A DNA stretch of 61,359 bases from Streptosporangiaceae bacterium (GCA_025964715.1 JAOPYH010000340.1:1-61359); one strand, 5' to 3'. Positions 1 through 8,650 are shown, counted from the first letter of the stretch. Made by a program: numbers and translations. Notes: generated by a model from the letters alone, not told the origin.

Positions 1-2
1 TT

Positions 3-104
3 CCCACGGAGCCGTGTCGCGGCGGCGCGGCGGCCCCCGGTCCTCCACGGACACCGACCGAATCGGGCCTCACCCTCGACGTCTTCCGAGAACTGGTCGA
101 GTGA
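3..104 (+). CDS. Possible C-terminal tail of a gene cut by the window edge
   Basis: One frame is open from base 3 to a TGA at 102-104 and encodes 33 residues ending in DVFRELVE. The end looks like the last helix of a soluble protein, but the Pro/Gly/Arg-rich part before it is not distinctive. No family can be assigned, and chance openness at this GC content is quite possible. Nothing else is seen up to the next gene at 294. Confidence 0.3.
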   Translation, partial: PTEPCRGGAAAPGPPRTPTESGLTLDVFRELVE

Positions 105-293
105 CTGACGCTGGCGGTCATGTTCTCTGGAACGATCATCCACGTCAGTGAGCCTGTTACTCAGGCTCTCACCGCTCCCGGCCGTGGGCATCCCTCGTCC
201 GTACCCCACGCCCGCGCAGCCGGTTCAGCAGCGTCGAGCCGAGAGGCGGCGCACTGTCAGACTCCGCTGGCGCGCAGACAATCTCGGAACTGC

Positions 294-749
294 CTACCGC
301 ATTCCGCCCTGTCGGGGTCTCATCGTCACCCCTCGCTCGGCCAAGCGCCTCTGCACCGTCATGTCGTCCACACCCATGTGTTCGCCGACCCGTGCCAGCG
401 ACCACCCGGCCTCGTACAGTCGGACTGCCTCGTCGATCTGGTCAGATGAGAGGCTGCGCTGCCGGATCGCGACGCCATGGCGATTAAGAATCTTGCCGAC
501 TGTCTGTCGGACGATCCCGAACCGCTCGGCCAGTTCGTTGAGCGTCGCACCCGTCTCGTAGCCCTCTATGAGCCGCTGGATCTGCTCGCCGTCGAGCTGT
601 TGTGCTCGGCGTGGTTTCGGTCGGGTTGGTGACGCTCTGGATGGAGCATCCGCGTTCGGGAGCTTCCGAAGCAATGACTCCAATGCGCTGACCTGCTGTC
701 TTATGTTGTAATAAGGCCCAATAACGCCCACCCGGCATATAGAGAGCAC
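294..749 (-). CDS. Small DNA-binding protein with two helix-turn-helix units
   Basis: The product is up to 151 aa. Residues about 55-95 (ending GIVRQTVGKILNRHGV) and about 100-140 (ending MGVDDMTVQRRLAERGV) are two consecutive helix-turn-helix units of the Hin-recombinase C-terminal or homeodomain-like type, each closing in an 'L..RGV' turn. There is no resolvase catalytic domain, so this is either a stand-alone DNA-binding protein or the surviving DNA-binding tail of a serine recombinase. The first 30 residues are atypical and the true start may lie further in. It sits next to a toxin-antitoxin pair and a transposase remnant, which fits an accessory segment. The DNA target is unknown. The HTH assignment is firm; the biological role is not. 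Confidence 0.6.
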   Translation of the reverse strand: MLSICRVGVIGPYYNIRQQVSALESLLRKLPNADAPSRASPTRPKPRRAQQLDGEQIQRLIEGYETGATLNELAERFGIVRQTVGKILNRHGVAIRQRSLSSDQIDEAVRLYEAGWSLARVGEHMGVDDMTVQRRLAERGVTMRPRQGGMR

Positions 750-751
750 AG

Positions 752-781
752 AGCCCGGTTCCGATCTTCTGGAACCGGGCT
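752..781. terminator. GC-rich hairpin upstream of the HTH gene
   Basis: An 11-bp perfect inverted repeat, AGCCCGGTTCC at 752-762 and GGAACCGGGCT at 771-781, has an 8-base loop and is followed on the plus strand by TCTTAG. It has the shape of an intrinsic terminator reading rightward, although no clear plus-strand gene ends before it. Because it lies at the upstream edge of the HTH gene it could instead be that gene's operator. Confidence 0.5.
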
Positions 782-854
782 TCTTAGTGTCCTGCGGGCT
801 CCCATGGGCCGTATTGGATATCCAACCCTTGCCTTATGCCGGTAAGATGACTGT

Positions 855-1109
855 ATGGCGTCCGAGAAGATCACGGTGACGGTCCCCGCTGAGGTCCTTG
901 GTCCAGTTCGCGAGAGTGCCGGTGGGAACCTCTCCGCGTACGTCACGCGAGCGCTCCGAGCCCAACTTGTCCACGAGGCCATGGACACCCTGGCTGAAGA
1001 CCTTGAGGCCAACCCGGACTTCCAGTTGGCTCACGACGAGTGGTTGGCCGACATGCAAGCCGAGCAGACCCAGATCTCACAGAGCCACCGCGGTGGGGCC
1101 GCCGCGTGA
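855..1109 (+). CDS. Antitoxin, MazE/RHH-like
   Basis: This 84-aa protein starts KITVTVPAEVLGPVRESA, the beta-strand plus helix pattern of ribbon-helix-helix antitoxins, followed by a helix with SAYVTRALRAQL. The acidic, flexible C-terminal half (residues about 45-84) is where such antitoxins usually wrap their toxin. Its stop codon overlaps the GTG start of the next gene (GTGA at 1106-1109), the classic antitoxin-first arrangement. By family knowledge it would neutralise the downstream MazF-like RNase and autorepress the pair. The start is an ATG about 14 bases after a purine-poor leader with no strong ribosome site. Confidence 0.8.
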   Translation: MASEKITVTVPAEVLGPVRESAGGNLSAYVTRALRAQLVHEAMDTLAEDLEANPDFQLAHDEWLADMQAEQTQISQSHRGGAAA

Positions 1110-1414
1110 GGCGTGGCGAGATCTGGCGTATTAAGGGACCGCTTCGCCGTGAGCACGTGGTGCTGGTGGTCGGAGCTGACTCGCTCGCCGAGTTCTATCC
1201 CACAGTGCACGTCGTCCCGATCTTCGATCCTGGGACCGCTCGGGACACCTTGGTGACCGTGACTCTTCCCGAGGAACCTCACCCTGGAGTCGCACTCTGC
1301 CCAGGAGTCCATCCAGTTCGCCGCGAAGATGCTCCACTGGAACGACTTGGCAAGGTCACCACCGAGGTGATGGAACGCGTTGACGTTGCGCTACGGGCAG
1401 CATTCGACCTCTAG
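1106..1414 (+). CDS. MazF/PemK-family endoribonuclease toxin
   Basis: Read from the GTG that overlaps the antitoxin stop, the product is 102 aa and begins VRRGEIWRIKGPLRREH, the N-terminal strand pattern of MazF/PemK toxins. The middle has VHVVPIFDP and VTVTLPEE in place of the usual 'P.T' strands, and the C-terminal half carries EDAPLERLGKVTTEVMERVD, matching the family's final helix. A longer reading from 1040 would overlap the antitoxin by 70 bases and is unlikely. MazF family members cut single-stranded RNA at short sequences; the target site cannot be read from sequence. The pair is complete and appears intact. Confidence 0.8.
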   Translation: MRRGEIWRIKGPLRREHVVLVVGADSLAEFYPTVHVVPIFDPGTARDTLVTVTLPEEPHPGVALCPGVHPVRREDAPLERLGKVTTEVMERVDVALRAAFDL

Positions 1415-1731
1415 CGGCTCCGATGCGGGCACCGGGTAACCGCAGTTGTGTTGTTCCGATCTACCTCCTTGAGGGGTTCCCGGTGCTCGGTCGAGATCCG
1501 GAACGCGTATTTGGTGACCTCAACTTCGACAAGCCGGCCCGCATAGTTCATGCCGACGTGAATGTGCTCACCCGCAACCTTGATCACCCATCGCTCATAA
1601 ACGCACGCCAACCGGGATCTTACGACCGAGCAGGGAGACGCATGCTGCACCGTCGATCGGGTGTTCAAGCTCGACCGGTTCACGAGGCGACGCGGCAGAA
1701 GGCTCCAGTCTGCTGCAGGGCCGTATGACAC
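1411..1731 (-). pseudogene. Decayed C-terminal piece of an IS transposase (IS481/integrase-core type)
   Basis: The last ~60 residues of this frame include HIHVGMNYAGRLVEVEV and an ending TTAVTRCPHR. This matches the small beta-barrel that closes many actinobacterial rve-type transposases (pattern 'G..I.VG..YAGR.V.V.V'). The upstream part of the frame has no catalytic DDE region and looks random, so the element is broken. No terminal inverted repeat or target duplication was found around it. It marks an old insertion next to the toxin-antitoxin pair. Confidence 0.55.
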
Positions 1732-2290
1732 GCTTTTCCCGCAGCTTTAACAAGGTGATCGCGGCGTCATCCCGCTGGAGCAGCTACGGCACAGGCCTCG
1801 AATGCCCAAGACCGACAGCATCTCTCGGGACATCCCGTTCCACGTGCGGGGTCCAGTCATGGGTGTAACCGGGTTGGGTTAGTTGCGTCCGGCGGCCAGG
1901 CCCGCGAGGAGCTCGGGCCGGAGAGCCCGGGGGCGATCGTGGCGGAGCTGCGAGAGGGTAGGGCGACCAAGAGCATCGATCCATGTCCCGAACAACTACA
2001 TCAGCGGCGCCGCCTACGGCCCGCCGGATCTGCAGGGTCAGGGCCTGGTCTTCAGCGACGGCAGCGGCGCGCTCGGTAGTCGGCCAGGCAGGCGATGGCC
2101 TCGGGCGGGATCGCGTCGCCGATGGCCTGGGGCGGGTCGCCGACCTTGGGGTCGAGCCGCTGCCCCGGGGCGTCTGGCTTCGGGATCGTCTCCCACACCA
2201 CCGTGCCGCTGGCGGGGGCGAGACCGGCCGAGGGCCTCAGACCCTCGTAGACGTAGCCGGGCCGTGAGAAGCTCAGCATGCATGGTGGAC
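1732..2290. other. Gene-poor stretch downstream of glgC
   Basis: No confident gene lies here. A minus-strand frame with ATG at 2279 and stop at 2052 (75 codons, containing VYEGLRPSAGLAPASG) starts 12 bases after the glgC stop and could be a small gene, but it matches no family I recognise. Short open tails between 1880 and 1985 on the minus strand may be further transposon debris. Nothing regulatory was recognised. Confidence 0.4.
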
Positions 2291-3526
2291 TTAGCCTGGG
2301 ATGATCTGTTTCTTCTCGATGACCCGGACTCCGCTCGGGGTGATGGTGAAGCGTTCCTGGTCGCGGGCCAGGTCGACACCGATCTCGGCCCCGTCGGGGA
2401 CGACGACGTTCTTGTCGATGATGGCGCGTCGCACGACGGCGCCGCGCCCCACCCGTACGCCGTCCATGAGCACGGAGTCGCACACCGTCGCGCCCGCGTC
2501 CAGATGGACGGCGGGGGACAGGATCGATCTCTCGGCCGTTCCGCCGGAGAGGATGGCGCCGGGGGAGACCATCGAATCGATCGCGTATCCGCGCCGGCCC
2601 TCGTCGTTGAAGACGAACTTGGCCGGCGGCAGAGGGTCATGACCCGTGTAGATCGGCCATTCCCGGTTGTAGAGGTTGAAGATGGGATGCACCGAGATGA
2701 GATCCATGTGCGCCTCGTAGAAGGCATCGAGGGTGCCGACGTCGCGCCAGTATCCGCAGTCCCGGTCCGTTGATCCGGGCACCCGGTTGTCGGCGAAGTC
2801 ATAGACCTGCGCGCATCCGGCCCTGACCAGCTTGGGGATGAGATCTCCGCCGACGTCGTGCTTGCTCGACGGGTCGAGCGCGTCCTGTTTCACGATCTCG
2901 ATGAGCACCCGGGTGTCGAACACGTAGTTGCCCATCGAGGCGTAGATCTGATCGGGGGCGTCCGGCAGGCCCGTGGCGTCGGCGGGCTTCTCGCGGAACG
3001 CGGAGACGCCGACGCCGTCCGGACCGGTCTCGATGACGCCGAACTGGTCGGCGAGCGCCAGTGGCTGACGGATCGCGGCGATGGTGACGCCGGCGCCGGA
3101 GTCGATGTGCTGCTCTACCATCTGGCGCGGGTCCATGCGGTAGATATGGTCGGCGCCGAACACGACGACGTGGTCGGGGCCCTCGTCCTCGATGAGGTTG
3201 AGGTTCTGCAGGATCGCATCGGCCGAGCCGGCGAACCAGTGCGGGCCGAGGCGCTGCTGGGCCGGGACCGGCGTGACGTAGTTGCCGAGCAATGTCGACA
3301 TCCGCCAGGTGCGGGACACGTGCCGGTCGAGGCTGTGGCTCTTGTACTGCGTGAGCACAACGATCTTGAGGTAGCCGGCGTTGGCCAGGTTGGACAGGAC
3401 GAAGTCGATCAGCCGGTACATGCCGCCGAACGGCACGGCCGGTTTGGCTCGGTCGGCCGTCAGCGGCAACAGCCGTTTGCCCTCGCCACCCGCCAATACC
3501 ATCGACAGCACCTGAGGTCTCGGCAT
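2291..3526 (-). CDS. glgC: Glucose-1-phosphate adenylyltransferase (ADP-glucose pyrophosphorylase)
   Basis: The enzyme makes ADP-glucose from ATP and glucose-1-phosphate, the committed step to glycogen and related alpha-glucans in the cytoplasm. The 411-aa length fits GlgC. The N-terminus [19 protein letters not shown] carries the nucleotidyltransferase G-G-x-G-x-R-L signature, followed by [14 protein letters not shown] and [10 protein letters not shown]. The middle has [13 protein letters not shown] and the C-terminal third is a left-handed beta-helix with hexapeptide turns. Family members start at this MPRP, so the upstream ATG at 3553 is probably not used. It is divergent from the glycosyltransferase at 3598 with about 70 bases between them, so the two probably share one promoter region. 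Confidence 0.95.
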   Translation of the reverse strand: MPRPQVLSMVLAGGEGKRLLPLTADRAKPAVPFGGMYRLIDFVLSNLANAGYLKIVVLTQYKSHSLDRHVSRTWRMSTLLGNYVTPVPAQQRLGPHWFAGSADAILQNLNLIEDEGPDHVVVFGADHIYRMDPRQMVEQHIDSGAGVTIAAIRQPLALADQFGVIETGPDGVGVSAFREKPADATGLPDAPDQIYASMGNYVFDTRVLIEIVKQDALDPSSKHDVGGDLIPKLVRAGCAQVYDFADNRVPGSTDRDCGYWRDVGTLDAFYEAHMDLISVHPIFNLYNREWPIYTGHDPLPPAKFVFNDEGRRGYAIDSMVSPGAILSGGTAERSILSPAVHLDAGATVCDSVLMDGVRVGRGAVVRRAIIDKNVVVPDGAEIGVDLARDQERFTITPSGVRVIEKKQIIPG

Positions 3527-3597
3527 GACGCGACCATAGCCCGCCTTGCCCATCCCGGGAACAGGCGAAAAGACTATTTCCGACTACGCTGACGAAC

Positions 3598-4785
3598 ATG
3601 CGCATAGACCTGCTCAGCCGTGAATATCCGCCGGAGGTATACGGGGGAGCGGGCGTACACGTGGAGTATCTGGCCCGCGAACTGCGCGCCATTTGCGACG
3701 TCAGGGTCCACTGTTTCGGCGCGGACCGGCAGGAGCCGGGCGTTGCCGGCTATCGGGTCCCCGGTGGTCTGGAAACTGCGAACGCCGCCCTGCAGGTCCT
3801 CGGCGTCGACCTGGAGATGGCGGCTGCCACCGAGGGCGCGGACCTGATCCATAGCCACACCTGGTACGCCAACCTGGCCGGGCACGTCGCGAAGCTGCTG
3901 CACGGGATTCCGCACGTCATCACCACGCACAGCCTCGAGCCGCTGAGACCCTGGAAGGCCGAGCAGCTCGGCGGGGGCTACGCGATCTCCTCATGGGCGG
4001 AGCGCACGGCGATCCTGGGGGCCGATGCGATCGTGGCCGTGTCGGAGGGCATGCGCCGTGACGTGCTCGATTGCTATCCGGACGTCGACCCGGACCGGGT
4101 CACGGTCCTGCACAACGGAATCGACACGGAGGAGTACGCCCCCGACCACGGCACCGACGTGCTCACCCGGCTCGGCGTGGACCCGGACCGGCCGTCGGTC
4201 TTGTTCGTCGGGCGGATCACCCGGCAGAAGGGGCTGCCCTATCTGCTGCGGGCGGCCCGGTCCTTCGATCCCGCCGTACAACTCGTGCTGTGCGCCGGAG
4301 CGCCCGACACCCCCGAGATCGCCGCCGAGGTCGAGACTCTGGTCGGCGGTCTGCGAGAGGACCGCGACGGCGTCATCTGGATCACCCGGATGCTGCCCCG
4401 GCCCGACGTCGTGCAGCTCCTCACTCACGCCAGTGTCTTCGTCTGCCCGTCGATCTACGAGCCCATGGGGATCGTCAACCTGGAGGCCATGGCCTGCGAG
4501 GCGCCCGTCGTGGCCACGGCCACCGGAGGCATTCCCGAGGTGGTCTCCGATGGCGAGACGGGTCTGCTCGTGCCGATTGAGCAGACCGCCGACGGCACCG
4601 GGACGCCGGTCGACCCCGACCGCTTCGTCGCCGATCTGGCCGACCGCATCAACGCCCTGATCGCCGAACCGGAGCGGGCGGCCGTCATGGGAAAGGCGGG
4701 GCGCAGGCGAGCGATCGACCACTTCTCGTGGCCCCGGATCGCCCATCGCACCCATGCGCTGTACGACAGCCTCCTGGGCGGGTGA
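3598..4785 (+). CDS. glgM: ADP-glucose-dependent GT4 glycosyltransferase (GlgM/corynebacterial GlgA type)
   Basis: This is a 395-aa GT-B enzyme of family GT4. The N-terminus MRIDLLSREYPPEVYGGAG and the donor-site motif YEPMGIVNLEAMACEAPVV (E-x7-E) are clear, with LFVGRITRQKGL opening the C-terminal Rossmann half. It belongs to the actinobacterial 'GlgA' group. The mycobacterial member, also divergent from glgC, was shown to transfer glucose from ADP-glucose to glucose-1-phosphate to make alpha-maltose-1-phosphate for the GlgE route. By that precedent the glgM name is preferred over classical glycogen synthase, which is about 80 aa longer and GT5. No GlgE, TreS or branching enzyme is present in this window. 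Confidence 0.9.
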   Translation: MRIDLLSREYPPEVYGGAGVHVEYLARELRAICDVRVHCFGADRQEPGVAGYRVPGGLETANAALQVLGVDLEMAAATEGADLIHSHTWYANLAGHVAKLLHGIPHVITTHSLEPLRPWKAEQLGGGYAISSWAERTAILGADAIVAVSEGMRRDVLDCYPDVDPDRVTVLHNGIDTEEYAPDHGTDVLTRLGVDPDRPSVLFVGRITRQKGLPYLLRAARSFDPAVQLVLCAGAPDTPEIAAEVETLVGGLREDRDGVIWITRMLPRPDVVQLLTHASVFVCPSIYEPMGIVNLEAMACEAPVVATATGGIPEVVSDGETGLLVPIEQTADGTGTPVDPDRFVADLADRINALIAEPERAAVMGKAGRRRAIDHFSWPRIAHRTHALYDSLLGG

Positions 4786-4847
4786 GCGGCCCGGCGGCGA
4801 TAGGTCCGGTCCGTGTGTCCGGGCTGCAGCCGGCAGCGCGGGTGAGC

Positions 4848-6164
4848 TCAGCCGCTGAGCAGGGCGAACAGGCCGGCACAGGTGAGCGCGACCATGGCGG
4901 TGGCGATCGGGATCTGGCCGCGGGCGGCACGGCCCGTGGGCTGGGTGCGCAGGGCAAGGTCGTGCGCGGCGATGGTGGCGCAGATATGGCCGAGCACGAT
5001 GGCATTGACCTGGACGAGCGCGGTAAGCCAGGGAGGTACGGTCGCGTAGTCGACGCGGTGTCCGGTCGAGCCGAGGAGGTTCAGGCCGGTGCCGTACGGA
5101 TCGCTGGCGAGGATGACCGTCGTCTGGCCTTCCAGGAGGAAGAAGGAGAAGTAGTGCGCGGCGGTGTAGCCGAGCGCGATGGGCAGCAGCGTCGCGGCGA
5201 ACCGTACCGGTGGCACGGCCGGGCGTTCTCCGGTCAGAGCTGCGGTCGCCCGCATCGCTGCCAGGTACAGGACGGTGACGCCGCCGATCGCGGCGGCCAG
5301 CCCGATGGTGCCTGCGGTCAGGCTGCTGGGATCGACGTTGTCGCGCCAGTAGGTCGTACGGGTGATGCCGTCGAAGCCGGTGGAGCCGATGAGCACGCAG
5401 GCCACGGCGACCAGCCCGGGTTCGGGAACGCCCCGCATCAGTCCGGTCAGCGGGGTGCGCAGGACCAGCGTGAGATCCTCGCGGCGACCGACGACGCACA
5501 TCCGGGCCAGCAGCGTGGAGTAGACCTCGAAGCCGTCTCCGTGGTCGAACCACGAGGTCCCGTAGACCATCGCCGCAACGAGGTTGGCCAGCGCGTATCC
5601 GAGGATGAGGACACCGACCCGGCGGGGGTCGGAGTGATCGGGGGCGACGAGCTCGAACCACACGAAGCAGGTCAGCCAGGCCGCCGCCGGCCAGTAACCG
5701 AGGCGACGGGGGTATGAGCGGCGGCCGTGCGGTGGATTGCGGGCGATCACGCACAGGGCCGCGTGCAGGCCGCGCAGGGGATTGATTCGTCGCCAGACCG
5801 GTCCGAATAGCACGCTCACCGGGACCAACCCGACCCAGAAGGTGACGAACAGTGCCCAAGGCGCGAGGTTGCCCTGGTCGGTCGGCGGTCCCGTGAGAGC
5901 GATGATGACGAGCAGTGTGGTGGCCGTGAACGCGACTGCGCGGCCCACCAGGGTCAGCGCCTGGGAGTCCAGTGCCCGGGACAGTCGAGCGGGGAGCGGC
6001 CGGCCGCCGTCGGGGAAGAGGCGCGGATGCCGCCATGCGACGGTGAGAGCGAGGAACGAGGCGGCGATCGCGGCGCCGCCGCCGACGATAGCGGTAAGCC
6101 CGTCCATGGGCAGGTCGGTCCGCCCGCCCAGCCCGTGGGCGAGAACGTGTCCGGAGACGGACAC
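4848..6164 (-). CDS. Polytopic membrane protein of unknown function
   Basis: The 438-aa protein has about ten hydrophobic helices and begins with HVLAHGLGGRTDLPM, a short exposed N-terminus rich in His. Conserved-looking loops include VWRRINPLRGLHAALC, GTSWFDHGDGFEVYSTLLAR and YTAAHYFSFFLLEGQ, with several His and polar residues inside or next to the membrane. It resembles a group of actinobacterial membrane proteins sometimes annotated 'fenitrothion hydrolase', a name that probably does not describe the real role. The cupredoxin-like lipoprotein gene ends two bases before its start, so the two are cotranscribed and a metal- or redox-related function is likely. No catalytic signature could be assigned. 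Confidence 0.75.
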   Translation of the reverse strand: MSVSGHVLAHGLGGRTDLPMDGLTAIVGGGAAIAASFLALTVAWRHPRLFPDGGRPLPARLSRALDSQALTLVGRAVAFTATTLLVIIALTGPPTDQGNLAPWALFVTFWVGLVPVSVLFGPVWRRINPLRGLHAALCVIARNPPHGRRSYPRRLGYWPAAAWLTCFVWFELVAPDHSDPRRVGVLILGYALANLVAAMVYGTSWFDHGDGFEVYSTLLARMCVVGRREDLTLVLRTPLTGLMRGVPEPGLVAVACVLIGSTGFDGITRTTYWRDNVDPSSLTAGTIGLAAAIGGVTVLYLAAMRATAALTGERPAVPPVRFAATLLPIALGYTAAHYFSFFLLEGQTTVILASDPYGTGLNLLGSTGHRVDYATVPPWLTALVQVNAIVLGHICATIAAHDLALRTQPTGRAARGQIPIATAMVALTCAGLFALLSG

Positions 6165-6166
6165 GG

Positions 6167-6547
6167 TCAGTCCACCCGCAGCTCGAAAGCGCGGGCCCCG
6201 GACCTGTGGAGCTCGGCCTCGAACACCCCCGGGTGGTCTGAGACGAACCGCAGGACACCCGTCACGCCTGGCTTCAGCTCGAGCTCAAGGTCATAGCCGT
6301 GCAGGTGGAGCTCCTCGGCCGCGTCACTGGTGATGACGATCCGTACGACCTGCCCTCGGCGTACGGTGACCCGGCGGCTCGGCGTCCGTACCGTCCCGCC
6401 ATTGACGCTCACCGCGATGGTCACCGGAGCGGCCGAGGACGATGCCCGGCCCGCTTCCGGAGGAGCGGCGCCCACACCGCAGCCCACAGTGGCGAGGAAC
6501 ACCGCGCTCGTCATCGCCGCGATGACCAGGCGATTCGCCAAGCTCAT
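6167..6547 (-). CDS. Lipoprotein with cupredoxin-like domain
   Basis: The start is placed at ATG 6547, giving 126 aa and a typical signal: SLANRLVIAAMTSAVFLATV followed by Gly-Cys, a usable though imperfect lipobox. AAGGTG lies just upstream. After a short Ala/Ser linker, residues about 40-126 form a beta-sandwich: VTIAVSVNGGTVRT, VRRGQVVRIVITSDAAEELH, LHGYDLELELKPG, LRFVSDHPGVFEAELH. The 'HLHGYDLE' and 'PGVFEAELH' strands are typical of cupredoxin-like domains, but the canonical copper site (His...Cys...His...Met) is only partly visible: there are His residues and no Cys in the mature domain. It is coupled to the membrane protein downstream and divergent from 6652. Confidence 0.8.
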   Translation of the reverse strand: MSLANRLVIAAMTSAVFLATVGCGVGAAPPEAGRASSSAAPVTIAVSVNGGTVRTPSRRVTVRRGQVVRIVITSDAAEELHLHGYDLELELKPGVTGVLRFVSDHPGVFEAELHRSGARAFELRVD

Positions 6548-6576
6548 GATCACCTTCTTCCTGACGTACGGCGCAG

Positions 6577-6602
6577 ACCGTGACATCATCCGATGTCACG
6601 GT
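6577..6602. promoter_or_regulatory. Perfect inverted repeat between divergent membrane genes (candidate operator)
   Basis: ACCGTGACAT at 6577-6586 and ATGTCACGGT at 6593-6602 are exact reverse complements separated by six bases. The element lies midway between the lipoprotein start (6547) and the GTG start at 6652, where a dimeric repressor could control both directions. No matching regulator is encoded beside it. Confidence 0.6.
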
Positions 6603-6651
6603 AGAAGATGACACAGTTCATCGACCGGCACCAGCGTTCTGAGGAGGGCAC

Positions 6652-8475
6652 GTGTGGCACCAGCTGATCCATCCGGGTCATGAACTGGCGGTGCGCTATG
6701 CCGCCGCGCAACCGAAACCGGCCGGTGGAGCCGCGCTCGGCCAGATACTGGTCGCCAGCGGCGCCGCCGCCGTGCTGACCGCCGCACTGCTCGTCCTCGG
6801 CTTCGGCCACCGCAGTGGCCGGATCGGCCTGCTGGCGCGGCTAGCCGCCTGGTCCGAACGCGGTTTCGGCGGAAGCCTCCCGGGCTGGGCCGCCCTGCCC
6901 TCGCTGGTTTCGCTGATCTCGCTGGTCACCGCGCTGCTGGGCATGTACTGGGATATCTCGCTGCACATTTCGCGTGGCCGGGACGAGGGCCCGCTCGCCA
7001 ACATCGCCCACTATCCGATCCTGATCGGCCTGTTCGGCATCTTCACCGCCGGCGTCCTGGCGATCGTGCTACCCAAGGGGGAGCGGCCCGGAGCGGCGGC
7101 GGTCCGCATCACCCGTGGCTGGTACGCCCCGGCCGGGGGAGTGCTGCTCGCCGGGAGCGGTTTCTACGCGCTGCTCGGCTTCCCCCTCGACGACGTCTGG
7201 CACCGGATCTTCGGTCAGGACGTCACGCTGTGGGGCCCGACGCACCTGATGCTGATCGGCGGCGCCGGGCTGTCGCTGGTCGCGCTCATGATCTTGGAGC
7301 GTGAGGGGCGCAACGTCGCGTCCGGCCCCGCCGTACGGCCCTGGCTTGGCGACGTGCGGCGCGCCGCGATCGTCGGCGGACTCCTGATCGGGCTCTCGGT
7401 CTTCCAGGCCGAGTACGACTTCGGCGTGCCACAGTTCCGGCTGGTGCACCAGCCGTTCATGATCGCGCTCGCGGCCGGATGCGCGCTCGTGGCGGCCCGG
7501 CTGTGGATCGGGCGTGGCGGCGCGCTGCTGTCCGTGGTCTTCTACATGCTGGTACGCGGCGGCGTCTCGGTGGTCGTCGCCGGGATCATCGGCCAGCTGT
7601 GGGCCGCGGTCCCGCTCTACTTCGCCGAGGCGCTGTGTGTGGAACTTGCCGCGCCGGCACTGGCGCGCCGGCCCCTGACGTTCGGCGCGGTGAGCGGCGT
7701 CCTGATCGGCACGGCCGGATTCGCCGCGGAGTACGGCTGGAGCCACGTCGCCATGCGGCTGCCGTGGACCGGCGACATCCTGCCCGAAGGCGTCATCATG
7801 GCGGTCGCCGGGGGGGTCGCCGGCGGTCTGCTGGGCGCGCTGCTGGTGCTCGGCGTCCAGGGACGGCTGCCCCGGCCCGCGGTCGCTCGCTCGCTCTTCG
7901 CTGCCTCGCTCGTCGTGATCGCCGCGGCCGTGACAAGCGGCCTGCTCATCAACGTGCCACCCGACGTACGGGTGTCCATGACGCTCACCGACGTCGGCGG
8001 GGACGCCGGACACCGCAGCGCCGGCGCCCGCGTCACCATCTCGCCCGCCGACGCCGTCAAGGACCCTTCGTGGGTCACCATCACCGCGTGGCAGGGCGGA
8101 GGCCTGCACGTCGACCGGCTCGTCGCGCTGGGCCACGGCACGTACCGGACCACCGGCCGGATGCCCCTGTCGGGCCAGTGGAAGACCCTGGTTCGCATGC
8201 AAGACGGCCGATCTATCAGCGCGGTGCCCATCTACCTGCCCGACGATCCCGCGATCGGCGCCAAGCAGATGCCCGCACCTCAGCGGTTCACCCGTCCGGT
8301 ACAGAACGAGGGCCTGGTACTGCAGCGGGAGCTCAAGCAGGGCGTCCCGGGCTGGCTGTGGACCGCCGCCTCCGCGGTTGTCCTGTGCTGCTCGCTGGCG
8401 CTGGTCCTCGCGCTGGGCTGGGGCGTCGCCCGCGTCTCCCGCCGGCTGCCTGCCGCCGAGGAGGTCCGGTCGTGA
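6652..8475 (+). CDS. Large polytopic membrane protein with extracytoplasmic YtkA/FixH-like domain
   Basis: The product is 607 aa from a GTG preceded by GGAGGG at a good distance. Roughly ten to twelve membrane helices fill residues 25-435, with the striking loop YWDISLHISRGRDEGP, whose acidic and His residues sit at a helix end. Residues about 440-560 form a secreted beta domain (VSMTLTDVGGDAGH, GTYRTTGRMPLSGQWKTLV) like the YtkA/FixH family, which is linked to copper delivery and oxidase assembly. A last helix ends the chain. It is divergent from the cupredoxin lipoprotein and overlaps a 55-aa membrane peptide downstream. A metal-handling or respiratory-assembly role is inferred, not shown. 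The membrane part matches no family I can name. Confidence 0.7.
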   Translation: MWHQLIHPGHELAVRYAAAQPKPAGGAALGQILVASGAAAVLTAALLVLGFGHRSGRIGLLARLAAWSERGFGGSLPGWAALPSLVSLISLVTALLGMYWDISLHISRGRDEGPLANIAHYPILIGLFGIFTAGVLAIVLPKGERPGAAAVRITRGWYAPAGGVLLAGSGFYALLGFPLDDVWHRIFGQDVTLWGPTHLMLIGGAGLSLVALMILEREGRNVASGPAVRPWLGDVRRAAIVGGLLIGLSVFQAEYDFGVPQFRLVHQPFMIALAAGCALVAARLWIGRGGALLSVVFYMLVRGGVSVVVAGIIGQLWAAVPLYFAEALCVELAAPALARRPLTFGAVSGVLIGTAGFAAEYGWSHVAMRLPWTGDILPEGVIMAVAGGVAGGLLGALLVLGVQGRLPRPAVARSLFAASLVVIAAAVTSGLLINVPPDVRVSMTLTDVGGDAGHRSAGARVTISPADAVKDPSWVTITAWQGGGLHVDRLVALGHGTYRTTGRMPLSGQWKTLVRMQDGRSISAVPIYLPDDPAIGAKQMPAPQRFTRPVQNEGLVLQRELKQGVPGWLWTAASAVVLCCSLALVLALGWGVARVSRRLPAAEEVRS

Positions 8476-8639
8476 TCGGAGCGCCGCTCGCGGCCCACTC
8501 GGCGGTCACCGCGATCCCGTTCTTCCTGCCGACGATCGTCGTGGTCGCCGTCATTGTCGTGGTGGTCTGGCGAGACCGTCACCGTCACCCGGCCGAGGGT
8601 GCGGAGTCCGAGAAGGGGACACCACCCCCGGAGCCGTGA
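8472..8639 (+). CDS. Single-span membrane peptide (55 aa)
   Basis: This reading frame starts at the GTG inside the GTGA that ends the large membrane protein, so it is translationally coupled. It encodes 55 residues with one hydrophobic helix (FFLPTIVVVAVIVVVVW) followed by a charged, Pro-rich cytoplasmic tail (RDRHRHPAEG). Overlap and hydrophobicity support a real gene. The most likely role is a small partner subunit of the upstream protein. It is too short to place in a family. Confidence 0.6.
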   Translation: MIGAPLAAHSAVTAIPFFLPTIVVVAVIVVVVWRDRHRHPAEGAESEKGTPPPEP

Positions 8640-8650
8640 CGGGGCGCCGT

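Noticed and set aside
3991..6258. 755-codon open frame on the minus strand
   Set aside because: It is antisense to glgM and out of frame with the membrane protein; Arg/Pro/Ala-rich and without motifs.
7479..8471. Long plus-strand frame running into the 55-aa membrane peptide
   Set aside because: It is out of frame with the large membrane protein and has shadow composition; only its last 55 codons look real.
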